Of a stretch of 32,567 nucleotides of DNA, positions 16,219 through 24,926 are shown piece by piece. The number at the start of each line of letters is the position of its first letter. Positions within the stretch are counted from its first letter, which is position 1. Source of the stretch: Faecalibacterium sp. (lineage in GTDB: Bacteria; Bacillota; Clostridia; Oscillospirales; Ruminococcaceae). Below the pieces are notes generated by a model, which saw nothing but the letters and a program-made list of their open reading frames with translations, did no database searches and was not told the origin of the DNA. Made by a program: the position numbers and the translations under genes. Where the stretch lies: NCBI GenBank assembly GCA_022652735.1, contig JALCRP010000024.1:1-32567 (forward strand). Reading direction: 5' to 3'.

Positions 16219-17114
16219 TCGAACACATTCGGATAAAACTGCGCAGTGCCCCCGAGCCTGTCCGGGCGGCATGCGCCAGCTTAAAAAAAGGCTTGAAACG
16301 CGCTGCGATGGTATCGGCGGCGCTTGCCGTGCTGGTGCTTTTGGTGCCAACCGTACATGCGAATGCGGCTTCCGTCAGCTTTGATCTGGGCGGCGACGGC
16401 ACAACGGCCGGCTCGCAGACATTACAGCTTCTTTTCGTTTTTGTCATGCTGGCGGTTGCGCCGTTTTTGCTGCTGATGATGACGAGCTTCACCCGTATCG
16501 TCATCGTCTTTTCCTTTTTGCGCAGCGCGATCGGCTTGCAGTCGACGCCGCCGAACCAAGTCATTATTGGGCTGGCGCTGGCGCTCACGATGTTTATCAT
16601 GATGCCGGTTTTCACGCAGATCAACGATGAGAGCATCCAGCCCCTGATGAGTAATAAGATCACCGCACAGCAGGCCATTGATAAGGCGCAGGTGCCGATC
16701 AAGGAGTTCATGCTTAAGCAGACAAAGGCAAAAGACCTCAACCTGTTTTTGAACATCTCCAACAATGCCACGCAGGCAAGCAGCAGCGAGGCAAGCAGCG
16801 CCTCGCAGGCCGACAGCAACGCACCCGGCCAAAACGCCACAGATACCGAAAGCATCGAGCAGCTGGAATCGCTGTCGCTTGCCGTAATCGTACCGGCCTT
16901 TATTACAAGCGAGCTGAAACGCGCGTTCACAATGGGCTTTTTGCTGTATCTACCCTTTTTGGTAATCGACATGATCGTATCAAGCACCCTAATGTCGATG
17001 GGCATGGTTATGCTGCCGCCTTCCACGATCGCAATGCCGTTCAAGCTGATGCTGTTTGTACTGGTGGACGGATGGAGCCTTATCATGGATATGCTGGTGC
17101 GCAGTTTTCATTAG
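16215..17114 (+). CDS. fliP: Flagellar export gate protein FliP
   Basis: FliP makes the core of the export gate with FliQ and FliR. The 299-residue product has a 30-residue basic N-terminal extension, then a signal-like segment (about 31-50, ending VHANA), then membrane segments including LLLMMTSFTRIVIVFSFLR and the C-terminal FKLMLFVLVDGWSLI, all family hallmarks. Between KAKDLNLFLNI and SLAVIVPAFITSELK (about 183-220) there is a Ser/Ala/Asn/Gln-rich insertion absent from typical FliP. GGGAGGC (about 16198-16204) supports the start at 16215, which overlaps the fliO stop; ATG 16308 is an alternative that would remove the basic extension. Confidence 0.95.
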   Translation: MIEHIRIKLRSAPEPVRAACASLKKGLKRAAMVSAALAVLVLLVPTVHANAASVSFDLGGDGTTAGSQTLQLLFVFVMLAVAPFLLLMMTSFTRIVIVFSFLRSAIGLQSTPPNQVIIGLALALTMFIMMPVFTQINDESIQPLMSNKITAQQAIDKAQVPIKEFMLKQTKAKDLNLFLNISNNATQASSSEASSASQADSNAPGQNATDTESIEQLESLSLAVIVPAFITSELKRAFTMGFLLYLPFLVIDMIVSSTLMSMGMVMLPPSTIAMPFKLMLFVLVDGWSLIMDMLVRSFH

Positions 17115-17144
17115 GGCGAAATTTGACGAAAGGGGGCCAATGCG

Positions 17145-17408
17145 ATGTCGGAAAGCGATGTGCTGGAAGTAATACGGCAGAGCCTGTGGATCATCCTGAA
17201 GCTGTGCATGCCAATCTTGGTCGTCAGCATTGCGATTGGCCTTGTCATAGCCGTCTTTCAGGCCGCAACCCAAATCCATGAGCAGACGATCACCTTTGCG
17301 CCGAAGCTTGTGGCGACGGCCTTTTTGCTGATCGTGACAGGGTCGTGGATGCTGCATAACCTGATGGATTTCTTTCAATCGGTGATTTTATACATGCTGG
17401 AGCTTTAG
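17145..17408 (+). CDS. fliQ: Flagellar export gate protein FliQ
   Basis: FliQ is an 87-residue, two-helix membrane subunit that wraps the FliP/FliR core of the export gate. The sequence shows both hydrophobic hairpin segments (about 16-38 and 50-70) separated by the conserved ATQIHEQTITFAPKL. Length and position between fliP and fliR are standard. AAAGGGGG (17129-17136) precedes the ATG, and fliR starts 11 nt after the stop. Confidence 0.96.
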   Translation: MSESDVLEVIRQSLWIILKLCMPILVVSIAIGLVIAVFQAATQIHEQTITFAPKLVATAFLLIVTGSWMLHNLMDFFQSVILYMLEL

Positions 17409-17419
17409 CGGAGGCGGCC

Positions 17420-18193
17420 ATGAGCACAACGATCCTGATCGACGGCCTGACGCTATATATTTTGGTTTTTTGCCGCATGGGCGGTATGCTTTTCTTTAAC
17501 CCTCTGATGATGCGCTCAAACGTGCCCTCACAGGTGAAGGTGGCGCTGGCGCTAGGGTTGACGCTGCTTGTGACGCCTTCCGTTTCGGCGGGCATGGCGG
17601 AAATTTCCAACGAATACGCGCTGCTGTTTCGGATGCTTGCGGAGCTGCTGATCGGCGTAGTGTTCGGGTTTATTTTTCAGGCATTTTACTACATGCTGCT
17701 GTTTGCCGGCGATGTGATCGATATGAGCTTTGGCCTTTCGATGGCGAAAGCCTTTGATCCCGGCACGAACATTCAGGCCTCGCTAAGCGGCAAGCTGCTG
17801 CAAATTATATTTGTTTTATACTTTTTTGCCACTGACAGCCATCTTGTGCTGATTCGCATCATGGCTTCCTCCTATCAGCTGATTCCGCTGGGCGGCGTGG
17901 TTGTCAGCACAAATATCGCGCGCTATGTTATGGAGATGTTCGTCTATGCGTTTTCGCTGGCGGTACGGCTGGCGCTTCCGTTTGTAGCGGCATCGTTTGT
18001 CTTGGAGATCGCGCTGGGGGTGCTGATGAAGCTGATTCCTCAAATCAATGTTTTTGTCATTCACTTCCAGATGAAGATTGCCTTTGGCCTGCTGCTTCTT
18101 TTCGTCTTCGCGGTTCCGCTCGGGGGCGCGATGGAGGATTTTCTGAATCAGACGCTGATGCAGATGCAGGGCTCTTTACAGGCTTTCGTCTGA
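17420..18193 (+). CDS. fliR: Flagellar export gate protein FliR
   Basis: FliR completes the FliP5-Q4-R1 gate. The 257-residue protein has multiple membrane segments and family landmarks including FCRMGGMLFFNPLM near the N terminus, ELLIGVVFGFIFQAFYYML in the middle, and the FVAASFVLEIALGVLMKLIP segment followed by PQINVF. GGAGG (17410-17414) lies 5 nt before the ATG. fliQ and flhB flank it closely; in some clostridia fliR and flhB are fused, but here they are separate genes 29 nt apart. Confidence 0.96.
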   Translation: MSTTILIDGLTLYILVFCRMGGMLFFNPLMMRSNVPSQVKVALALGLTLLVTPSVSAGMAEISNEYALLFRMLAELLIGVVFGFIFQAFYYMLLFAGDVIDMSFGLSMAKAFDPGTNIQASLSGKLLQIIFVLYFFATDSHLVLIRIMASSYQLIPLGGVVVSTNIARYVMEMFVYAFSLAVRLALPFVAASFVLEIALGVLMKLIPQINVFVIHFQMKIAFGLLLLFVFAVPLGGAMEDFLNQTLMQMQGSLQAFV

Positions 18194-18222
18194 TCGTTTT
18201 CCGGCGATAGGGGGGATGCAGC

Positions 18223-19287
18223 TTGGCCGACGATAAAACCGAGAAGGCAACCCCGAAACGAAAAGAAGACGCCCGAAAGAAAGGCCAAATCTTTTTAAGC
18301 CAAGAGATCGTGACGGTGGCGACGCTGGTAGCCTCTTTTTACGGCCTGAAAGCGTTTATGCCGACGATTCTCTCCCAGACGGAGCAGATGCTTCGCAATG
18401 GGATTGCGCTTGGCGCACAAACCGATGCCCTTACCATGAGCAGCATTGCCAATCTGCTGACAGATGCATTTTTGGTGCTGGCTAAAACCGCGCTGCCCGT
18501 GCTCGGGCTGGTGTGCTTGGCGGCCGTTGTGGCTACGATGGGCCAGACACGCATGTATTTCTCTTCGCAGGGCTTTGCCTTTAAGGGCGAGCGCCTGAAC
18601 CCTTTGAGCGGCCTTAAACGTCTGTTTTCGATGCGCGGGTTGGTCGAGGTGCTGAAATCCCTGCTCAAAATCATTGTCTTGGGCTACATGATCTACTCCG
18701 TGATGCAAACGGAGGTGCCTAAGCTGGCGCGCCTGTTTCAGCTGCCTGTGCTTGAGGCGGCAAAGCAGACGGGCGGCCTAATTATGACCATTGTTGAAAA
18801 AGCCGTTATTGCCTTTGCTTTTCTGGGCGCCGCAGATTATTTCTATCAGTGGTGGGAATATGAAAAGAATCTGCGCATGAGCAAACAGGAAATCAAGGAT
18901 GAATATAAGCAAACGGAAGGCGACCCCCAAATCAAGAATCGCCAGCGCAATATTCAGCAGCAGCGCGCGCGCCGCCGTATGATGCAGCAGGTTCCGCAGG
19001 CGGATGTTGTCATCCGTAACCCGACCCACCTTGCCATCGCCATTAAGTATGACCGCGACAAAGACCACGCGCCGCGCGTCGTTGCCAAAGGCGCCGACAG
19101 CTTGGCGTTACGTATCGTAAAGGTTGCCGAAGAAAATCACGTTTACACCCTCGAGGATAAGCCCCTTGCCCATGCGCTGTACGACGCCGTAGACATCGAC
19201 CAGGAAATCCCTGAAAAATTCTATCAGCCCGTGGCAAAGATTCTGGCGTTCGTGTACAGCCTGAAGAAAAAGGAACAGAAGACATGA
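18223..19287 (+). CDS. flhB: Flagellar export switch protein FlhB
   Basis: FlhB closes around the export gate and cuts itself to change substrate class from hook to filament. The 354-residue product begins with the typical ADDKTEKATPKRKEDARKKG, has four membrane segments between about 27 and 210, and a cytoplasmic domain with the autocleavage site NPTH at 266-269. The start is TTG 18223, 7 nt after G6 (18210-18215); the residues just after it match the family start exactly. Its stop overlaps flhA (ATGA). A second, truncated FlhB-C-like protein is encoded at 31270-31587. Confidence 0.97.
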   Translation: MADDKTEKATPKRKEDARKKGQIFLSQEIVTVATLVASFYGLKAFMPTILSQTEQMLRNGIALGAQTDALTMSSIANLLTDAFLVLAKTALPVLGLVCLAAVVATMGQTRMYFSSQGFAFKGERLNPLSGLKRLFSMRGLVEVLKSLLKIIVLGYMIYSVMQTEVPKLARLFQLPVLEAAKQTGGLIMTIVEKAVIAFAFLGAADYFYQWWEYEKNLRMSKQEIKDEYKQTEGDPQIKNRQRNIQQQRARRRMMQQVPQADVVIRNPTHLAIAIKYDRDKDHAPRVVAKGADSLALRIVKVAEENHVYTLEDKPLAHALYDAVDIDQEIPEKFYQPVAKILAFVYSLKKKEQKT

Positions 19288-21353
19288 GATCAAAACTCTT
19301 AAACAATGTAGTGTCGATCTTCGTGATCGCCATTCTGGTATGCCTGATCGTCCCGTTGAGTACAGGCGTACTGGATTTCATGTTTATTCTGAACCTCTCG
19401 CTTTCTCTCGTGATCTTGCTCATCACAATGTATATCAAGGAACCGTTGGAGTTTTCGATTTTTCCCTCGCTGCTTTTGGTTACGACGATTTTTCGTTTGA
19501 GCCTGAACGTGTCCTCTACGCGCTCGATTCTGACAAACCACGGTTATGCCGGCGAGGTTATTAAAACTTTCGGCCAGTTCGTGATCGGCGGCAACCTTGT
19601 TGTCGGCCTGGTGATCTTTCTCATCATCGTGCTGGTGCAGTTCATTGTTATTACAAAAGGCGCCGAGCGTGTGGCCGAGGTTTCGGCCCGCTTCACTTTG
19701 GATGCTATGCCCGGCAAGCAGATGGCCATCGACGCCGACCTTTCCAGCGGCCTGATCGACGAAAAGCAGGCGCGCATCCGCCGCGAGAATATCTCGCGTG
19801 AGGCCGATTTCTTCGGCTCTATGGACGGCGCCTCAAAGTTCGTTAAGGGCGATTCCATCATTTCCATTATCATTACGGCCATCAACCTGATCGGCGGTAT
19901 TCTGGTTGGTGTGCTGAATAACGAGGGCAGCTTTGGCACAATCGCTGGTATCTACTGCACCTCGACGGTCGGCGATGGGCTAATGAGCCAGATCCCGGCG
20001 CTGCTGATCTCGGTGGCTACCGGCATGATCGTTACGCGCTCGGCCTCGCAGGCGGATTTGAACACAGATATGATCCGCCAGTTTACCGCCCAGCCAACCG
20101 TGCTGATTATTGCGGGCATTGCCCTGCCGTTTCTGTGCCTGATCGGCTTCCCACCGATTCAGGTACTGGCGATGTCGGCGATTCTGTTGGGGCTTGGGTT
20201 TACGCTTCGCCGCCAGCAGCAGGAGGCCGTGGCCGAAGGCCCGGCCGTGCCGGAGGTCAAAGAAGAAGTTACCAGCGAGGTCAGCTATTACAAAAACCTC
20301 GATAATGTATATGGCCTTTTGAACGTCGATCCGATTGGCGTGGAAGTGGGCTACAGCCTGCTGCCCCTTGTGGACGAAAACAGCGGCGGCAAGTTCTTGG
20401 ATCGTATCGTCATGCTGCGCAAGCAGTTTGCCGACGAAATGGGCATGGTGATCCCATCCATCCGCCTGAAAGACAGTGCCCAGCTGAACCCGAACCAGTA
20501 TGAGATTCGCCTGCGCGGCGAATCTGTCGCTGTCGGCGAGGTATTGGTAGATCACTACCTTGGCCTTGTGCCAAATGATTTGCCGCCCGAAAAGGATACG
20601 ATTGAGGGCATCGAGACCACAGAGCCTGCGTTCGGTATGCCGGCCAAGTGGATCAGCGAAGATAAAAAGATTGCGGCGGAGATGCTGGGCTATACCTTGA
20701 TCGACCCCACTTCCGTGATGATTACGCACCTTTCCGAGATTATCCGGCGCCACGCCAGCGAGCTGTTGAGCCGGCAGGAAGTGAAGAAGATGCTCGACAA
20801 CCTGAAAAAGGCCAACCCGAGCATCGTCGACGATACCATCCCAAGCGCGGCTTCGCTCAGCGAAGTACATACCGTGCTGCGCAATCTCCTGCGTGAGGGC
20901 ATCCCGATTTTGGATATGGAAACGATCCTTGAAACGCTTTCTGATTACGGCCCCACAATTAAAGATCGTGATATGCTGACGGAGTATGTGCGGCAGGCAT
21001 TAAAACGCACGATCACACACAGATTTTCCGAAATGGGACAAATTAAGGTTATCAGTCTGGACAGCAGCGTAGAAGATATTATAATAAAAAGTGTAAAGAA
21101 GATCGATGGCGGCGCTTATCTTGCGCTGGAACCAAGCATGATCCAGCAGATTGTGACAAGCTCTACGGCGCAGCTCGACAAAATGAAAAAGGTAATGATG
21201 GAAACCATCATCCTCACTTCGCCGGTTGTGCGCGTGTATTACAAAAAGCTGATCGATCAGTTCTATCCAAATGTCACGGTGCTGTCCTACAATGATCTCG
21301 ATGCTTCGGTTCAGATACAATCTCTCGGCACAATTACCTTGCAGGAAGCTTGA
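19284..21353 (+). CDS. flhA: Flagellar export gate protein FlhA
   Basis: FlhA forms the nonameric ring that couples ion flow to export and docks chaperone-substrate complexes. The 689-residue protein has about eight membrane segments in its first 310 residues, then a cytoplasmic domain. The most conserved stretch lies between membrane segments (TKGAERVAEVSARFTLDAMP, then GKQMAIDADLSSGLID and ISREADFFGSMDGASKFVKG). AAAAAGGA sits before the ATG, which overlaps the flhB stop. In B. subtilis flhF and flhG (ylxH) come next, but here sigD follows after 36 nt. Confidence 0.97.
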   Translation: MRSKLLNNVVSIFVIAILVCLIVPLSTGVLDFMFILNLSLSLVILLITMYIKEPLEFSIFPSLLLVTTIFRLSLNVSSTRSILTNHGYAGEVIKTFGQFVIGGNLVVGLVIFLIIVLVQFIVITKGAERVAEVSARFTLDAMPGKQMAIDADLSSGLIDEKQARIRRENISREADFFGSMDGASKFVKGDSIISIIITAINLIGGILVGVLNNEGSFGTIAGIYCTSTVGDGLMSQIPALLISVATGMIVTRSASQADLNTDMIRQFTAQPTVLIIAGIALPFLCLIGFPPIQVLAMSAILLGLGFTLRRQQQEAVAEGPAVPEVKEEVTSEVSYYKNLDNVYGLLNVDPIGVEVGYSLLPLVDENSGGKFLDRIVMLRKQFADEMGMVIPSIRLKDSAQLNPNQYEIRLRGESVAVGEVLVDHYLGLVPNDLPPEKDTIEGIETTEPAFGMPAKWISEDKKIAAEMLGYTLIDPTSVMITHLSEIIRRHASELLSRQEVKKMLDNLKKANPSIVDDTIPSAASLSEVHTVLRNLLREGIPILDMETILETLSDYGPTIKDRDMLTEYVRQALKRTITHRFSEMGQIKVISLDSSVEDIIIKSVKKIDGGAYLALEPSMIQQIVTSSTAQLDKMKKVMMETIILTSPVVRVYYKKLIDQFYPNVTVLSYNDLDASVQIQSLGTITLQEA

Positions 21354-21389
21354 TGCGCCTGATTTCGTGCCGGAAAGGAGGAAAACAAA

Positions 21390-22181
21390 ATGACAACTTC
21401 TAATCGGCCTACCCGCACCATCCGGGAAGTACATCTCGATGATCCGGAAGCCGTGATGTGCGCCTATAAAAAAACCGGTGACGGAGCGCTGCGCAATCAG
21501 CTGGTGATGCATTATCTGCCGCACGTCAACGCGGCCATTTACAGCATGCGCTCCATTTTGTTTTCCAATGTGCCGTTTGACGATTTGTTCAACGAGGGCA
21601 TCCTTGCGCTGATGGATTGCATCGAGCGCTATGAGCCGGACCGCGGTGCAACCTTTGATACATACAGCTATATGGGTATCCGCGGCGCGATTTTGAAGTA
21701 TCTGCGCAAGCAAAACTGGCTGCCCAACCGTACATGGGAAGCACGCAAAACGATTTCCGCGGGCCGCAGCGAGCTTGAGCAGCGCCTGATGCGCGAGCCG
21801 ACGGACGCCGAGCTGGCCGAATACTTAAAGATGACCCCAAAGCAGCTTTCGCAGCTGATTGTGGAGATTTCCTCGGCCGATACCGTTTCGTTCGAGGAAA
21901 TGCTGGAGCAGGCGTATGAGCATCCGTCAATCCACACCGACGCCGAAGAAGAAAGCGTCGGCGCCGGGCTGCTGAAAAAAGAGCTTCGGGATACGCTGGC
22001 AAAAGCGATCGAGGCGCTTCCGCCCCGCGAAAAGCAGGTGGTTTCGCTATATTACTACGAAAACCTGAATTTGCGCGAAATTGGCGAAGTACTGGAGCTT
22101 TCTCAGCAGCGCGTATCCCAAATTCGGAAAAAGGCGCTGGATCAGCTGACACAGGCAATGAAAGAATACCAGGACGATTAA
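21390..22181 (+). CDS. sigD: Flagellar sigma factor sigma-28 (SigD/FliA)
   Basis: This is the alternative sigma factor for late flagellar, motility and chemotaxis genes. The 263-residue product has region 2 with DDLFNEG (64-70) and the -10 recognition stretch YEPDRGATFDTYSYMGIRGA, a region 3 linker, and a region 4 helix-turn-helix near the C terminus (REIGEVLELSQQRVSQIRKK). There is no region 1.1, typical of the FliA class. AAAGGAGG (21374-21381) precedes the ATG. The anti-sigma factor FlgM is not in the window. Confidence 0.96.
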   Translation: MTTSNRPTRTIREVHLDDPEAVMCAYKKTGDGALRNQLVMHYLPHVNAAIYSMRSILFSNVPFDDLFNEGILALMDCIERYEPDRGATFDTYSYMGIRGAILKYLRKQNWLPNRTWEARKTISAGRSELEQRLMREPTDAELAEYLKMTPKQLSQLIVEISSADTVSFEEMLEQAYEHPSIHTDAEEESVGAGLLKKELRDTLAKAIEALPPREKQVVSLYYYENLNLREIGEVLELSQQRVSQIRKKALDQLTQAMKEYQDD

Positions 22182-22220
22182 ATACATTTTGTATTGTCTT
22201 TTCCTAAGGAGGCAAATGCC

Positions 22221-22976
22221 ATGTTTACAGGCTTGTATACGGCCGCATCCGGCATCCTTTCGCATCAGCGCGAAATTGATACCATCGGCAACAACCTCGT
22301 CAACGCCCAAACCCCCGGCTACCGCGCCGACCGCGTGGTGCTTTCGGATTTTGAAAAGCAGCTGATGACGCGCATGGATGGCACCAATACCGATACGTTG
22401 GGCAATGGCAGCGGCTCACCGTCGGTTGTCGTCGATAGCGTTGTGACGACAACCAACAGCGGTACCCTCGATCAAACCGGGCGCGCGCTGGATTTCGCCA
22501 TCGGCGGCGACGGCTATTTTACCGTGCAGGGCGAGGACGGCGCAACCTATTATACGCGCAGCGGCAACTTTGAACTGGACGCGGAAGGCTATTTGAGCCT
22601 TTCCGGGCTGGGGCGTGTGCTGGGCACCGGCGGCACGATCAAGCTGGATTCGGCAGATGTTACGGCCACAAGCGACGGCACGTTGTATAACGCTGCCGGA
22701 AAGGCCGTCGGTACGCTGCGCATTTCCGGTGTGCCCGCGGGCACGGCGATCGAAAAGCTTGACAGCGGCGCTTTTCTCGTTAAGGGTGGCGGCGCAATGG
22801 GCAATGCCGCGAACTATACGGTCTACCAGAATACGCTGGAGCTTTCCAATGTGGATCAAAATCAGGAGATGTCGATGCTGATCCGCGCACAGCGCGCTTA
22901 CCAAACATGCAGCTCGGCGCTGCAAATCGCTGATTCACTCGATCAAAAAGCCGCGACGCAGATCGCCTCGGTATGA
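22221..22976 (+). CDS. Flagellar basal-body rod protein, FlgF/FlgG family (FlhO-like)
   Basis: A 251-residue rod-type axial protein of the FlgF/FlgG family, exported to form part of the rod. The N terminus has the family signature (LYTAASGILSHQREIDTIGN, then NLVNAQTPGY) and the C terminus the matching helix (LELSNVDQNQEMSMLIRAQR). The start is ATG 22221, 8 nt after TAAGGAGG (22205-22212); an in-frame TTG at 22194 would include the ribosome binding site. With the next gene it corresponds to the B. subtilis flhO-flhP pair by order and size; which of the two is FlgF and which FlgG is not settled by sequence alone. Confidence 0.9.
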   Translation: MFTGLYTAASGILSHQREIDTIGNNLVNAQTPGYRADRVVLSDFEKQLMTRMDGTNTDTLGNGSGSPSVVVDSVVTTTNSGTLDQTGRALDFAIGGDGYFTVQGEDGATYYTRSGNFELDAEGYLSLSGLGRVLGTGGTIKLDSADVTATSDGTLYNAAGKAVGTLRISGVPAGTAIEKLDSGAFLVKGGGAMGNAANYTVYQNTLELSNVDQNQEMSMLIRAQRAYQTCSSALQIADSLDQKAATQIASV

Positions 22977-22992
22977 TAAGGAGGGCCGCAGC

Positions 22993-23721
22993 ATGAAAGC
23001 AGCATTTTACGCGGGCACAACGGGCCTGATCGCGCAGCAGAATGCAATCGACGCCGTGGGCAACAATCTGGCCAATATGACGACGGTGGGCTATAAGCCG
23101 GAGGAGGTTTCCTTCCGCTCGCTTTTGTATAATCACATGTATGCCAATACCGATGATAAGCCGCTGACCGGATACGGCGTAAAGGAAATTTCCACTGGTG
23201 TGGATTTTACCGCCGGGCAGTATCAGGCGACGGGCGGCGCGCTGGATTTTGCGATTCAGGGCGATGCGCTTTTTGCCATCCAGAACGGCGGCAAAACGGA
23301 ATATACGCGCGATGGCCAATTTGGCATCAGCGTAGAAAACGGCGGCTCTTATTTGGTTACCGCGACGGGCGCCTATGTGCTGGACAAAAATTTGCAGAAG
23401 ATTCAGGTGCCGTATCTCAACACGACGACGATCGACACCGATACGCTGAGAGATCAGCTGGGGCTTTTTACGTTCCGCAATCCCTCGGCGCTGGCGCCCA
23501 ACAGCTCGAACAGCTTTACCGCAACAGCCCAAAGCGGCCCCGCCACGGCCGCAGCAGGGGCCACAAATACCGTGTTGTCCCGTTACCTCGAAGGCTCCGG
23601 GACCTCGATGGTAGATGAAATGACGGATATGATTCAGGCGCAGCGCTGCTACCAGATGTGCGCAAAGGTGCTGCAAACGGCAGATGAGGATGAACAGACC
23701 ATAAACAGCCTGAGAAAGTGA
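22993..23721 (+). CDS. Flagellar basal-body rod protein, FlgF/FlgG family (FlhP-like)
   Basis: The second rod-type protein, 242 residues, has the start signature AAFYAGTTGLIAQQNAIDAV followed by GNNLANMTTVGYK, and the C-terminal helix MTDMIQAQRCYQMCAKVLQT. The N-terminal domain pairs with the C-terminal one in the rod coiled coil. Two cysteines close together in the C-terminal helix (RCYQMC) are unusual for exported axial proteins. TAAGGAGG (22977-22984) directly follows the previous stop. It is adjacent to cheC, as the last structural gene of the operon. Confidence 0.9.
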   Translation: MKAAFYAGTTGLIAQQNAIDAVGNNLANMTTVGYKPEEVSFRSLLYNHMYANTDDKPLTGYGVKEISTGVDFTAGQYQATGGALDFAIQGDALFAIQNGGKTEYTRDGQFGISVENGGSYLVTATGAYVLDKNLQKIQVPYLNTTTIDTDTLRDQLGLFTFRNPSALAPNSSNSFTATAQSGPATAAAGATNTVLSRYLEGSGTSMVDEMTDMIQAQRCYQMCAKVLQTADEDEQTINSLRK

Positions 23722-23733
23722 AGGTCATAGAGA

Positions 23734-24372
23734 ATGGCATTGAAGAAATACGACGATCTGAACGACATGCAGATTGACGCCTTGCGGGAGATTGGCAACA
23801 TCGGCTCCGGCAATGCGGCCACTTCGCTGGCGGATATGCTCAGCAAGCCCGTAGACATCGGGGTGCCAAAAATCGAGATCTTGGATTATGACGATGTCGT
23901 CAAAAGCCTTGGCGGGCCGGAGCAGCTTTTGGTGGGAATTCTGCTTTCGCTGACGGGCGATGTGCAGGGCATGATGATGTTTCTGCTACAAAAGGATTTC
24001 GTAAAGATGCTGGTCGAAAACCTGATCGGAGAGCCTTTCGATGAAGAAAAAGGCCTCGACGAAATGAGCCTTTCCGCCATTCAGGAGGTCGGCAATATCA
24101 TGGCGGCCTCTTACGTCAACGCCATCGCGTCAATGACAGGGCTGGACATCAATATTTCCGTGCCGAGCTTAAGCGTAGATATGGCGGGCGCGATTTTGAG
24201 TACGCCGGCGATCTACTATGCTAACATCAGCGATAAAATCATCTTCATTCAGGACGAATTCAACCAGACGAATAAAGAAAATGAAGTGACAAGCCACATT
24301 CTGTTGATTCCGGAAGTGGATTCCCTGCAAAAGATCATGGAATGCCTTGGCCTGGGAGAGAGTTTCACATGA
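23734..24372 (+). CDS. cheC: CheY-P phosphatase CheC
   Basis: CheC removes the phosphate from CheY-P and works with CheD in adaptation. The 212-residue product has both phosphatase active-site pairs, E19/N22 (LREIGN) and E118/N121 (QEVGN), each followed by a small-residue-rich helix. It lacks the SpoA domain that distinguishes FliY. The ribosome binding site (GAAGG, about 23720) is weak. The stop overlaps the cheD start, so the two partners are probably co-translated. Confidence 0.95.
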   Translation: MALKKYDDLNDMQIDALREIGNIGSGNAATSLADMLSKPVDIGVPKIEILDYDDVVKSLGGPEQLLVGILLSLTGDVQGMMMFLLQKDFVKMLVENLIGEPFDEEKGLDEMSLSAIQEVGNIMAASYVNAIASMTGLDINISVPSLSVDMAGAILSTPAIYYANISDKIIFIQDEFNQTNKENEVTSHILLIPEVDSLQKIMECLGLGESFT

Positions 24373-24851
24373 TAGAAGTTGGGATTTCGGATTTGCATGT
24401 GGCGGTTCAGGATGAGGTACTGGTTACACGCGCGCTCGGCTCCTGCGTGGGGGTGTGCTTGTATGACAGCGCCGTAAAAGTGGCCGGTCTGTCGCACATC
24501 ATGCTGCCGGACAGCAAACCCTTTGCCCCCGTAGAGGGCCGCCAGCTTTATAAGTTTGCGGATACGGCCCTGCCGGCGCTGGTGGAAAAGATGGAAGAAA
24601 AGGGCGCTGTGCGCACCCGCATAAAAGCGAAGATCGCTGGCGGCGCGCAGATGTTCGCCTGTGCTGCCAACTCGTCGCTGGCCAGCATCGGCCAACGTAA
24701 CATTTTGGCGGTGAAAATCACGCTGCTGCGGCTGCACATTCCGATTCTTGCGGAGGATACCGGAAAGGATTATGGCCGTACACAGATTTTTTCTGCGGCG
24801 GATGGCGTCATGCAGATCAAGTCCGTTATCAAAGGCGAATGGAAATATTAA
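24369..24851 (+). CDS. cheD: Chemoreceptor glutamine deamidase CheD
   Basis: CheD deamidates specific glutamines in chemoreceptors and is regulated by CheC. The 160-residue product carries the deamidase triad expected for the family: Thr20, Cys26 (LGSCVGVCLYD) and His43 (GLSHIMLPD), plus the glycine-rich IAGGAQMF. The start is ATG 24369, overlapping the cheC stop, with GGGAGAG (24354-24360) 8 nt before; an upstream in-frame ATG at 24342 lies within cheC and has no better site. It is the last gene of the plus-strand operon and is followed by a strong terminator. Confidence 0.95.
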   Translation: MIEVGISDLHVAVQDEVLVTRALGSCVGVCLYDSAVKVAGLSHIMLPDSKPFAPVEGRQLYKFADTALPALVEKMEEKGAVRTRIKAKIAGGAQMFACAANSSLASIGQRNILAVKITLLRLHIPILAEDTGKDYGRTQIFSAADGVMQIKSVIKGEWKY

Positions 24852-24867
24852 ATGTCGAAAGAAGCAA

Positions 24868-24912
24868 AAAAGCCCCGGCGGCACTTGAAATAAGTGCGTA
24901 GCCGGGGCTTTT
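24868..24912. terminator. Bidirectional terminator between convergent operons
   Basis: AAAAGCCCCGGC (24868-24879) pairs perfectly over 12 bp with GCCGGGGCTTTT (24901-24912), with an inner stem GCACTT/AAGTGC (24881-24886 with 24892-24897). The A-run and T-run on either side allow termination for both cheD (plus) and the YjfB-like gene (minus). Confidence 0.93.
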
Positions 24913-24926
24913 GCTTTGCGGGTAGG

